Part shown: piece after piece, positions 12,535 through 21,575 of the stretch
How the letters are laid out: each line of letters starts with the position of its first letter
How positions within the stretch are numbered: the stretch's first letter is position 1
NCBI GenBank assembly: GCA_000310025.1
Contig: FN649732.1
Location: forward strand, 1,217,390-1,281,389
DNA from: Ectocarpus siliculosus
Taxonomy: Eukaryota > Sar > Phaeophyceae > Ectocarpales > Ectocarpaceae
Direction: 5' to 3'
Length of the DNA stretch: 64,000 nucleotides
Program-made: the position numbers and the translations under genes
Notes under the pieces: generated by a model
What the model saw: the letters and a program-made list of their open reading frames with translations, nothing else
Told to the model about the DNA's origin: nothing
Database searches by the model: none

Positions 12535-14068
12535 ACAAGAGGGCTTCGCCACCCCGGCCCCGCGATGTGCATGTTGTTCGGGCAGGAACGACTCAACACC
12601 AACCAGCCGAGGCGACCCCATGACCTGTCGGTTGGAGCGTGTGCCAGCATTTGCAAAGGCGCTGGTTGTTAACAGCACGACAACGGCTGTTATATGCTGT
12701 GGCTCCGTATGTGACGGAGGCTTGGGTAGAGAAACACAGAGTGATTGTATTATCTTCACACCGACGCCCAAGCTGTCTTCACCTGACGGTTACAGACTTG
12801 GCGACGCCTTCACAATACCGCATAAACCCATGCAGTAGAATAGAGCCGTTCTTGTACTACAAGCACTTCCAACAGTTGTCAGCCTCGACTTCTTCATCGT
12901 TGTTGCCGTTCTCTCCCGGAGATTTTATCACGTCCGCAGGGGTGTCTCCATCATCGTTCGTGAGCTTCTTCTCATCTGCTCCCCAACGCAGCTCCACATT
13001 CGCCACTATCGAAATCATGCCAGCTATACGGCGCGGCGTCTCGTCGAGTTCGTCACGCACATTGACATTCGCCCCATCCTCCAAAAGGGCGCTGATCGTG
13101 CCGATAGATTCTATCCGATGATTAACGGCAACATGGAGAGGCGCGGAGTAATCGTCGCCGGTAGCCTTCGCGTTGACATCAGCCCAAGCCAGTTTCCAAC
13201 AGCACACGGACGGCATCGTCGCCGTTGTCACCGACTGGTATAATATTAGCGCAGGAGTGTAGGGCTGTGAAGCCGCTATCATCGGTGGCGTGGAGTGCAC
13301 TACTGTCTTGATCAAGGAAGACTATCACGATGGTCGCGTGACCTCTTGTTGCAAAAGCCTCGAGAGGAGAATAGTGGTCGTCGCAACGAATGCCGTGGTT
13401 GGCACCGGCACCTAGAAGAAGCTCTTTCATAGATTCGAGGTGGTTGTTTTCTGCCGCCTTCCACATTGACATTTCACCTAAACTATTGACCGCGTCCTTT
13501 GTCTGCGCCGCCCCCCAAAAGTTGAGAGATGCCCAGCGCACGGTCCTTGGAAGCAGCCAGGTGGAGAGGAGTCTCCTGGAGATCATTCGTTGGGTCTACA
13601 TCGGCCCCTTTCAGAAGAAGCATGCTGGTGCCCAACTTCGGCAGCGAGAGCGGACTGCATGTCTCCCGATCACGCAGATTCTGGTCTGCTCCAACCATTA
13701 TGAGCGCCGTGGAGCCTTTCCTGCCCCGTGCGCTGCCGCAACATGGAGGACGGACTTGCGTTTAGCCCCGCGAACAGGGCGTTTACATTATTAATTGTCC
13801 GTCGCCCCCGCGGTGAGCATAGCCCGTACTGTATGTATGTATAATCTTCTAGCTCCATATACCGTATGCAGCCACACCCAGCAGTGTTCGTTCATGGCAA
13901 CTCCGACAGCCTGCTTCTCCGTTGGCACCAGCGTCCATCAGCCTTGTGAAGAGATCCACGTTTCCTTTGTTGTCACTGCTCCTCGGTCCCTTTCTCGACG
14001 ACTTTGAAGATCTCGATCTCGCAGCCGTCCACACGTGAGCGGTCTCCTTTACTTTTCGAAGCGGACAT
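12535..14068 (-). pseudogene. Ankyrin-repeat protein pseudogene, left arm of an inverted pair
   Basis: Read leftwards, the sequence starts with an ATG at 14068-14066 (MSASKSKGDRS...). It continues through DGCEIEIFKVVEKG and then ankyrin units such as LFTRLMDAGANGEA, ESMKELLLGAGANHGIR, TALHSCA and PLHVAVNHRIESIGT. Compared with the right arm it lacks about 45 bp after VVEKGTEEQ, which brings in a stop. At least two further frame changes follow, near 13790 and 13200-13250. Homology to the right arm resumes at 12535-12675 after an unrelated insertion of about 170 bp. Ankyrin repeats are generic protein-binding modules. With these breaks no full-length product is possible from this arm. Long open frames survive between the breaks, so decay looks recent. 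Confidence 0.75.
12682..12855. other. Insertion of about 170 bp inside the left ankyrin arm
   Basis: This segment has no counterpart in the right arm, whereas both of its flanks do. Its ends carry the short inverted words AACGGCT and AGCCGTT, which would fit a small non-autonomous DNA element. The inverted ends are only seven bases and no target-site duplication is obvious, so the call is tentative. Confidence 0.3.
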
Positions 14069-14428
14069 TGTCGTGTGCTCTCTCCCATTGCAATCTTACA
14101 CGAGGCGTTGTGTTGCTGCTGATTCTGGCTAGAGCGGGAGCAGGTAGGCTGGGAGTGGCAGGCAGTGCGCAGTGCTGAGTGAGAGGTGAGTGCGGAGGAA
14201 CCGGGGGGCATCCGCAGAACGCGTAAAGTTCAGAACATGATGCTGTACGTAGCTATGATGATGTCTTCATATGCATATCTCGCCGCATTTTCTGTGATGC
14301 TGGCTGTTAACCCTCGGTGCAGTCTCCCTCTGCTCCGTGTCAGCCTACTTGCAGCCTACAGCCTACCAGCAGCAATACGACTCTACGCGTGAGATCGCAA
14401 TAGGAAAGACAAATACTATCAAAAGACG

Positions 14429-15942
14429 ATATCCGCTTCGAAACCTCAAGGAGACCGGTCAAGTGTGGACGGCTTCGAGATCGACATCTTCAAACTCGTC
14501 CGAAGGGAGGCGACTTCGGAGCAGTGGAAACAGTGGCTTCGAGCACCTCTGGAGCATGCCGCGGCCAAAGGAATCTTGGATCTCTTCACAAGGCTGATGG
14601 ACGCTGGAGCCAATGGGGAAGCAGAGTGGCGGGAATGCCATGGACGAACACTGCTGGGTGCGGCTGCATACGGCAAGAGCGAGAAGATGGTACGGGCTCT
14701 GCTCACCGCGGGGGCGAAGAGTGATTGATGTAAACGCTCTCTTTGGGGGTGAAAGCGAGTCCGCTCTGCACGTTGCGGCAGCGCGGGGGGCAGAGAAGGC
14801 CTCCACAGCGCTCATGATCGCCGGAGCAGACCCGAATCTGCGCGATCGGATGAATCGTAGTCCGCTCCATCTCGCTGCCGAAGCTGGGCACCGTCATATC
14901 ATAGGTATCCTTCTGAAAGGGGCCGATGTAGACGCGTGGAATGATCGCCAGGAGACTCCTCTCCACCTGGCTGCTTCCAAGGGCCATGCGCCGTGCATCT
15001 CTGAGCTTTTGGTGGGCGGCGCAGACAAGGATGCGATCGATAGTGTAGGTCAAACGCCACTGTGGCATGCGGCAGATAACAACCAACTCGAAGCTACCGA
15101 AGAGCTTCTAGCTGCCGGTGCAAACTACCGCATACGTTGCTTCGACCAACGTTCTCCTCTCGAGGCTGCTGCAATGGGAGGTCACGCGACCATCGTGACT
15201 TCCTTGACGGAGACGGGGATGAAGCCTTCGCCACCGACGATTTCGGATTAACGGCCCTGCACCCTGCGCTTTTTCACCCGTCGGTGACAACGGCGATGCT
15301 GTTCGCGTACTGTTGGAAGCTGGGGCTGACGTCGACGCGGAGGCCACCGGCAGCGATTGCTCCACGCCTCTCCACGTTGCCGTTGATCGTCGTGTAGCAT
15401 CAATCGGCACGATCGGCGCCCTTTTGGAGGGAGGGGCGGATATCCACGTGTTTGACGAAATCGACGATACTCCACTGCACAGAGCTTGCAAGCGTTCGAG
15501 TGTAACTGGTGTTGAGCTTCTGTTGCGTCGGGGAGCAGATGAGGAGCTCACGAACGAGGAAGGAGACGCCCCTGCGGACATAGTAGGAGCGTCGCCGAGT
15601 AACGCCACCGTCGACGAAGAAATCGAGGTCGACAACCAGCGCATTCGCCGAATGCTGGCACGCGCCCCAGCCGATAGGTCATGGCGTCGCCGCGGCTTGC
15701 TGGTGCTGAGTCGTTCTTGCCCGACCAGGGTGCAGATCGCAAACAGAAGTAGCAGCGGCAGCTCTATCGGCAGCAGCAAGGGTTGCTTCGCCAAGGTGTC
15801 GCCGGCCAGCCGCAAAAATTCGGGCGGGGATAACGAGGAGACGGGAGACCAGATGGTGATGGTCGACTGGAGGTATTTGGTTTGCAGGCTGATCGAACTG
15901 GAGGTTGATGGCTTGTTCCGCTTGGTGGTGGGCTTCGTGTGA
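14429..15942 (+). pseudogene. Ankyrin-repeat protein pseudogene, right arm of the inverted pair
   Basis: Three long frames together encode an ankyrin protein: SVDGFEIDIFKLV...LTRLMDAGANGE up to a TGA at 14726, then VNALFGGESESALHVAAARG through TPLHLAASKGHAP and EATEELLAAGAN up to about 15200, then LLEAGADVDAEAT through RGADEELTNEEGDAPADIV to the stop at 15940-15942. Between them the frame changes near 14728, about 15200 and about 15300. Protein similarity with the left arm shows that the joins were once continuous. The codon matching the left arm's start ATG is ATA here (14429-14431). The C-terminal 100 or so residues after the repeats are basic and Ser-rich with no known domain. Introns at the breaks were considered, but no paired splice sites in the right phase are evident. 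Product unlikely, though expression of a shorter protein cannot be excluded. Confidence 0.72.
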
Positions 15943-17389
15943 GGTACGAGAGAGGGCAGGAGCTTTGCTGTGGGGTTGATGGTTAATTCGTTCCTATCGA
16001 AGCGAAGATGGACGACGTGTTTTCGTGAGAACTGCCATGCACAAGCTCGGACTTGTGCCAGGTGCTTTCTGGATTGCTGTGCATCACCACTTCCTTTGTC
16101 TTGACATACACGGGGGCTTGATTGAATCGGCCCGATGTAGGTATGCGTGAGATATATTACCTACGTTTCGCGCAGCGTACGGGTAAAATCTGAACGAACG
16201 TCATTTGTCGGAAACAATCGCACTGGGGTGCGAAACAAACGAGGGCGTTAAGCGGTGTCGGCCAAGCAAGAACTATCTTATCCTCTGACGACCGATCATT
16301 TGTCGGTTGTAAGCAAGCGCCATTTGTCTTGTTCGTATACCGTGTTGATGATGCTTGTATCACTTGTATTAACGACAGCGGACGAGATCAAGAGCCGGCG
16401 GGAGAGAGAGTGCCGCAAAGTAGCAAGCACTCCCACAGAGCCGAGCCCCGTGGATAAACCATATAACCCAATCCAGGGGACCATCGATTCCTATCTGCGA
16501 GGCCACTTCCTACAGTCCCGTTGGAATATCCTCATCCGCTCATGCACACACGAACACCCTCCCTGGTTCTTTACGCAAGTAAATAACCACGAGTGGGCAT
16601 GCACACGCCGGATGTGACCAAAAACCAAACGAAAAAAACAAATTAAACAGAGGGAAACCCGGCCTCCGGATCAAAACCCCCCACCAGCGTTCACCGTTCA
16701 ATCAGAAACTGCAACGGCTGCGCTACTAGAGCAAGATCAGGACATGCATAATACTAGCCGCGCCAGTGTCCACGCTCGAAATCTACGTCTGCAAACGTGG
16801 GCAGCTGTGGTATCATATTCTTCCTGCATGAAGTACCAAGATCATAACCCTGTTTCCAATAACGGCTATCCCAATTCTCGGTAAACAATTGGGTAAGACT
16901 ATCTAAAGGAGTTGGTCCAAACAGCCACCATGCGGCTGCACGGCTACTGTCTGTTCTTCAAACAGACATTAAACATCGAGATCGCCCCCCCTCGCTGACG
17001 TAACAGAGTGCACCGGGGCAGGCAATCGTCAAACATTTTCTGAGCGACACATAACCGGCATGCATGTTTTTTTCGACTATCCTCTATTCTCGGGGAAGTG
17101 CAACAATGGTCTCCCAATTTTACCCATATGTTCCTTCAGCGATTCCAACAATATCCGATATTCCTACGCATTTCGCAAACCTAGAGAACTGCACCACGTG
17201 GCCGCAGTCAATAAGGGTCTCAACCGAATGACTTCAAGGAAAATACTGAACATGTGGACGCGAACGCCTTCGAGATAACACGAAAACACCCTCCCAGGTT
17301 CTTCAACCAAAGTGCAATCACGACAACGAACGAAGATTACCAACTTCGCTACGAATACCATCCAACATGAAATACCGTCAAGGTGTGCC
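15943..17389. other. Intergenic region with a dispersed repeat
   Basis: No coding exon is supported. The stretch contains one copy (16331-16384) of a short repeat found again at 21510-21575; the rest shows no recognised feature. It is followed by the retroelement block. Confidence 0.5.
16331..16384 (+). repeat. Dispersed repeat copy 1 (core GTGTTGATGATGCTTGTATC)
   Basis: A stretch of about 54 bp matches 21510-21575 in the same orientation, apart from an 11-base indel near its start and a few substitutions. The two copies flank a block of about 5.2 kb that includes the LINE, the gap and the minisatellite. They could be ends of one older element or two hits of the same repeat family. Confidence 0.6.
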
Positions 17390-17589
17390 GTTTTTCAGCA
17401 CTGTGATGCGTGTTGGTCCCCTCCCAGCTCTCGTCCCGGCTGGTAGCCTCGCCAGAAAAAGAGTTCCCGTTTTAACACAACGATGCATGTTGCCTCCCCC
17501 GCCAAGCCCCTTCCGACGTGCTGCAGGGCTCCCCCTCACGCGCCTTCCAGCGCGCCACGGGGCTGCTTCGATTTTCACGTCCCCATCCT

Positions 17590-19712
17590 TCAGTTCCGAC
17601 GTCTCTTGGATCCCCACTACATCCAGATCGCTTTGTTCTACTTGGTCCACTATTTCCAACCGCTTGCGTTCACTCCTTGCGAACCCGCACACGTTCCACG
17701 ACCCCACTCTCAGCTTGTGCTTTTCCCTATTGGAGATTTTGCGCACTCTATCCTTCGCCTTCCGCTTCTTCTCGGCGTTCTTCTGATTTGCCTGCTCGTC
17801 TCCCCCGCCCGGTCTCTTCTTCGCCTCTATCGCCCTCGCCTCCTGTCGCCTTACCTTCTCTGTTCCTATCATGTTCGCGACGCAAACCCTCCATCCAACC
17901 TTCCTTACGTAGTTCGACAGCTTCTCGATGTCAACCCCCAAGCACTCTTGGCTGTCTCCCTTGGTCAATTTCACCCGGACAGAAGAGGGGGTGCGTAGAC
18001 CACGCATTCACGGTAGGGAGAATCATCCAAGGTAGAAAGAGGGCGGGCAAGCGGACGTACTGCTTCTTCCTGGACGTGAAAAAGGCATACGATACCGTAT
18101 GGAGAAATGGGCTGTGGAAACAATTGTCCAAGTACGGGATCAAGGGGAAAATGTGGAGGGTGCTGAAGAAGATGACAGAGTGTACGAAAAGCGCGGTCAT
18201 GCTAGACGGAGAACTGTCTAAATTCTTCGACATTGAGCAAGGGGTCCCACAAGGTTGAACGCTGTCCCCAACATTGTTCCAGGTGTTCATCAACGATCTG
18301 TTGGAAGTCGTAGAGGCAGTCCGGAAGGGAGTAAAAGTAGGGGACACGGAAACTTCGGTGTCAGGAATGCTGTTTGCGGATGACTTTGTTGGTATGTCGG
18401 ACACCCCTGAGGGACTGCAACTGCAAATTGACGCGGCGAAGAAGTTTACTGATAAGTGGAGATTGTCTGCCAACGTTACGAAGAGTGCCGTCATGGTATG
18501 CAACGAGGGCAGGGAGGAACCAGTAGAACATAGATGGAAGTGGGGGGATCGAGGAGATTGCAGTAGTCGACCAGTACACATACCTCGGAGTAGAGATCGC
18601 AAAAGATTGCTCGTGGAATGCACACATGTCCAAGGTAGCGGAAAAGGGGCAAAGCACGAGCAGGGAAGCTTCACCCAATACTCGCAAACCGGCACCTTGA
18701 TACACGCATCAAATTGACGGTTTTGAAGAGCGTAATCGTACCGCCGCTGGAGTACGCCGGAGAAGTATGGGAAGGAAATAAGAAGGTAGTGAAAGAACTC
18801 GAGGCGGCGCAGATGAAAGCAGCGAAAATCATCCTAGGATGCTCCAAGCGCACAAGTAATGCAGCAGTCAGGGCAGAATTGGGGATCCAATCCCTACGGT
18901 CGGGAAGAGACGTAAGGAAGCTGACATGGCAGTACCGCATGTGCGGGATGGGAGAGGAGAGGTTGCCGAGAATAGTATGGGAGGCGAAGTGGGCAAATAA
19001 AAAGAGGAGGTAGACAACCCACGGAATGGGTCAAGGTTGTAGAGGACGTATGGAAGGGATTGGACATCGACGAAGATGAAACGCTGGAAACGGAGGGTCT
19101 ACAGGGGTTCAAGGAGAAGATATCTGTTGCTTGTGCCGACAGAGAAGAACAGAATCTAAGGAAAGAATCCAAGGATAAGGAGGGTCTAGAAGTGTACGGA
19201 ATGTTGAAAGAAGGAATAGGGTTCAAGGATTACCTACATGGACCAATGGATGCAGGGACAAAGCTTAAGGTCAAATTCAGGACCGGGGACATAGGCCTTC
19301 GCGAACGTCGACGAAGACATAGGACGGTAGACGACGAAGACGACAAGTTCAAATGTGATTGCGGCTTCGAATGCGAAGACAGTGTTCATGTAGTCGCGGA
19401 ATGTCCGTGGTACGAAAAGGAGAGGGAAGTGTACATGACTGAGCTGGGAAGAATACAAGGGACGTACAGGGAGATGCTTGAGGCATGGAATAGAGAGGAG
19501 AGGACGGTAGCGGTACTGGGGAGTAGGAAGTGGTTTGAAAAGGCGGGAAGTGACATCGGTAGGATAGACAGACTAGGGAAGACATTTTTGAGCCACCTTT
19601 GGCAAAGTAGGAAGGAACGATTGGCCATCGGTGATCGGTCCTGTGGGAACAATGCTCCGTCCTCTCGAGGACGCGTGGTCAATGGTCTAACCGCTAAGGC
19701 ATGCAAAGCATA
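17590..19712 (+). mobile_element. Dead non-LTR retrotransposon (LINE) with inverted 5' endonuclease segment
   Basis: The + strand from about 17998 to 19712 encodes a reverse transcriptase: CVDHAFTVGRIIQGRKRAGK, then FFLDVKKAYDTVW, GVPQG, the catalytic LFADDF and TYLGVEI. A C-terminal CCHC-like knuckle (CDCGFECEDSVHVVAECPWY) follows. The stretch just 5' (about 17590-17998) is in the opposite orientation. On the - strand it encodes the start of an endonuclease/exonuclease/phosphatase domain (KLRVGSWNVCGFARSERKRL, DLDVVGIQETSEL). The rest of the endonuclease and the start of the RT are missing at the junction. The element is inactive: an in-frame TGA at 18256 directly follows GVPQG, there are frameshifts near 18545 and 18645, and there is another break at about 19010. 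No poly-A tail is seen; the 3' end runs into poly-C and the gap. Confidence 0.85.
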
Positions 19713-19722
19713 AGAGTACGCC

Positions 19723-19920
19723 CCCCCCCCCCCCCCCCCCCCCCCCCTCNNNNNNNNNNNNNNNNNNNNNNNNNNNNNNNNNNNNNNNNNNNNNNNNNNN
19801 NNNNNNNNNNNNNNNNNNNNNNNNNNNNNNNNNNNNNNNNNNNNNNNNNGGGGGGTGGTAAATGGTTTAACCCCAAAGGCCAACAAAAAAAAAAGGGTGC
19901 CCCCCCCCCCCCCCCCCCCC
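19723..19920. other. Assembly gap of 100 N (19750-19849) between poly-C tracts
   Basis: Exactly 100 N, a placeholder length, sit between a C run ending at 19749 and a G run starting at 19850. The 48 or so bases after the gap (GTGGTAAATGGTTTAACC and onward) are a noisy repeat of the bases just before it (GTGGTCAATGGTCTAACC and onward). Both copies run into poly-C. The edge after the gap is therefore probably low-quality sequence of the same locus. Confidence 0.85.
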
Positions 19921-20420
19921 CTCACCCCGTCCGACGCGCTATGGGGCCTTTGATTTTTTCCCCTCCCTCGCGCCCCGTCCGACGCGCCGCGGGGCTAATG
20001 TTTACCTCCCCCCCACGCTCCTCCCGACGCGCCATGGGGCTGCATTGATTGTTGCCCTCCCGCGCCCCTCCGGTCGCGGCTGCGAGCACACGGCCCTCCC
20101 GCCGTGTTCTTTGGTTGTTGCCCTTCCGCGCCCCTCCCGTCGCGGCTGTGGGCACACGGCCATCTCGCAGTGCTCTCTGACCATTGCCCCCCCCACGCCC
20201 CTTCCGTCGCGGCTGTGGGCCTGAATTATTCTTCAAGTATGATGCCCTTCCCCACGCTCCTTGCTGCGCGGCACGGGGCCGTTTTTGCTTGTTGCCCACC
20301 CGCACCCCTCCCGTCGCGGCTATGGGCACACGACCATCTCGCCGTATTCTCTGAATATTGCCCCCCCACGCCCCTTCCGTCGCGGCTATGGACACACGGC
20401 CGTTCGGCCGGTTTTCTGTG
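19921..20420. repeat. GC-rich minisatellite
   Basis: The stretch consists of tandem, imperfect units built on CGCGCCCCTCCCGTCGCGGC followed by a TGTGGGCACACGGCC-type half. From 20052 to 20420 the period is about 66-69 bp. From 19924 to 20050 shorter units (GTCCGACGCGCC core) repeat every 50 bp or so. The same short core also occurs at about 17510-17570, on the other side of the LINE. The repeat leaves frames open on both strands, which explains the long - strand frame here without any need for a gene. Confidence 0.7.
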
Positions 20421-20708
20421 TCTCCACCCTCCCACGCTGCTGCGATGGTGCCATCTTCACCATCTCCTGCTGCTCCTGCTGCTGCTGTGTGTAAATGCAG
20501 CGCTGCGCGGTGGCCCGCGCTAGTGTCTTTTCCCCGCCTCTTCTTGCAAGGCCTCACGTGCCACATGCAGCTCCTCGTCATCGCTTGCCACCATGATCGC
20601 CAGGACTGCCTACGGGGTTCTGCACGATACTGACCGATGCCCCCGCTTGTTGCACCGACATTATCTACTGCCTCACCCCACCGTGTCCTTCTTCCCATGG
20701 CCCCACGA

Positions 20709-21501
20709 TTAGCGTCCCCTGGTGATGTTGATGGCGCATCGACGGCGTCGTGGGGATGCATGCTGCCCCAGCTCTCTAGATGCAAGAATTTTCCCGCGGT
20801 CAACAGGCACACTTGGTGTGCCGTCTGTGACACCCCCTCCAGCGCCGCACACCTCTTCTCGACGTGATGAGCACGTTGCTCTGATTCTTCGGCCAGTGCC
20901 TCCAGCGGCGGCTGCACCTCCACCAGCGCTGCCTCTCTTGTAGAGATATTCGGTGTTCTGGGATCTACCAAACCCACCGTTAGCAGGGACCTGAAACGCC
21001 CACACCGGTTCGCCTTCCGAAACCGGCCTAATGCTGATGATCTCTTCTGCAGCCGTGTAGTCTATGCAAGCACCCACCGCAGCAGGCTGCTCTTGGGATG
21101 ATGACCCCCCTGACGTCCCCGCTGCCCAGTCCTATGCCCGGGTCCACTCCAGCGGGGATCGTTGGCACTACCAGGCTGGCTCCCGGTCTGGTGCTTCTTC
21201 CCCCGTGCTGTGCGGGCGGCGTGATTCCGTCGTTGTGCGGCCCCTCATACAGTAAACCGCGGGCAGACGTAGCGCCCGTAACGACAGCGCCCACCGTGGC
21301 GCCATCGGACTCCCCCTCCTTCTCTCCCTGTCCTATGGCGGCTCGCAGCAGGTCCGTCAGCTCCTGCGCTTGGCCTGAGAAGCTAGCGGGTTCGTCCTCC
21401 AAGTCGTCCACCCTGCCCTGCTTACTTGTGGTGACGTCGTCAGCCTCTCGTGCAACATCGTCGCCACTCATCTCCAGCACGGGTTCCCTCGAGGGATACA
21501 C
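20709..21501 (-). pseudogene. Unrecognised degenerate coding region
   Basis: Read leftwards from 21501, three overlapping frames look coding-like. The first (MYPSREPVLEMSGDDVAREA...) is acidic. The second contains IDYTAAEEIISIRPVSEGEP and VWAFQVPANGGFGRSQNTEY. The third contains a probable coiled coil (EVQPPLEALAEESEQRAHHVEKRC). Moving from one to the next needs frame changes near 21120 and 20960, with no convincing splice sites. I do not recognise the family. The position in a repeat-rich block, close to a dead LINE and a dispersed repeat copy at 21510, suggests the remains of a mobile-element gene, but that is inference. Confidence 0.35.
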
Positions 21502-21509
21502 TCTAGACA

Positions 21510-21575
21510 GTTCGTATACCCTTGTATAGTGGTGTTGATGATGCTTGTATCACTTGTATCAAGGACAGCAGACTC
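21510..21575 (+). repeat. Dispersed repeat copy 2 (core GTGTTGATGATGCTTGTATC)
   Basis: This is the second copy of the repeat at 16331-16384, in the same orientation. It carries an 11-base insertion between TTCGTATAC and the GTGTTGATG core and the substitutions TCAAGG for TTAACG. Confidence 0.6.

Larger units (their letters stand above)
12535..15745. repeat. Large inverted repeat (imperfect palindrome) of two ankyrin genes, head to head
   Basis: The left arm (12535 to about 14160) and the right arm (about 14340 to 15745) are diverged inverted copies around a spacer of about 180 bp. The similarity covers the 5' flanking DNA, the coding frames and the 3' end of the ankyrin frame. For example, a sequence with a CGAAAAGTAAAG-like core on the left matches the region just after 14431 on the right. 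The arms differ by many substitutions and indels, so this is an old duplication and not an assembly fold-back. Confidence 0.75.

Noticed and set aside
19922-20977. 351-codon - strand open frame with repeated ARRxGRGG-type segments
   Set aside because: Most of it is the GC-rich minisatellite, which lacks stops in several frames. Only its N-terminal coiled-coil part, at the 20709-20977 end, may be a coding relic.
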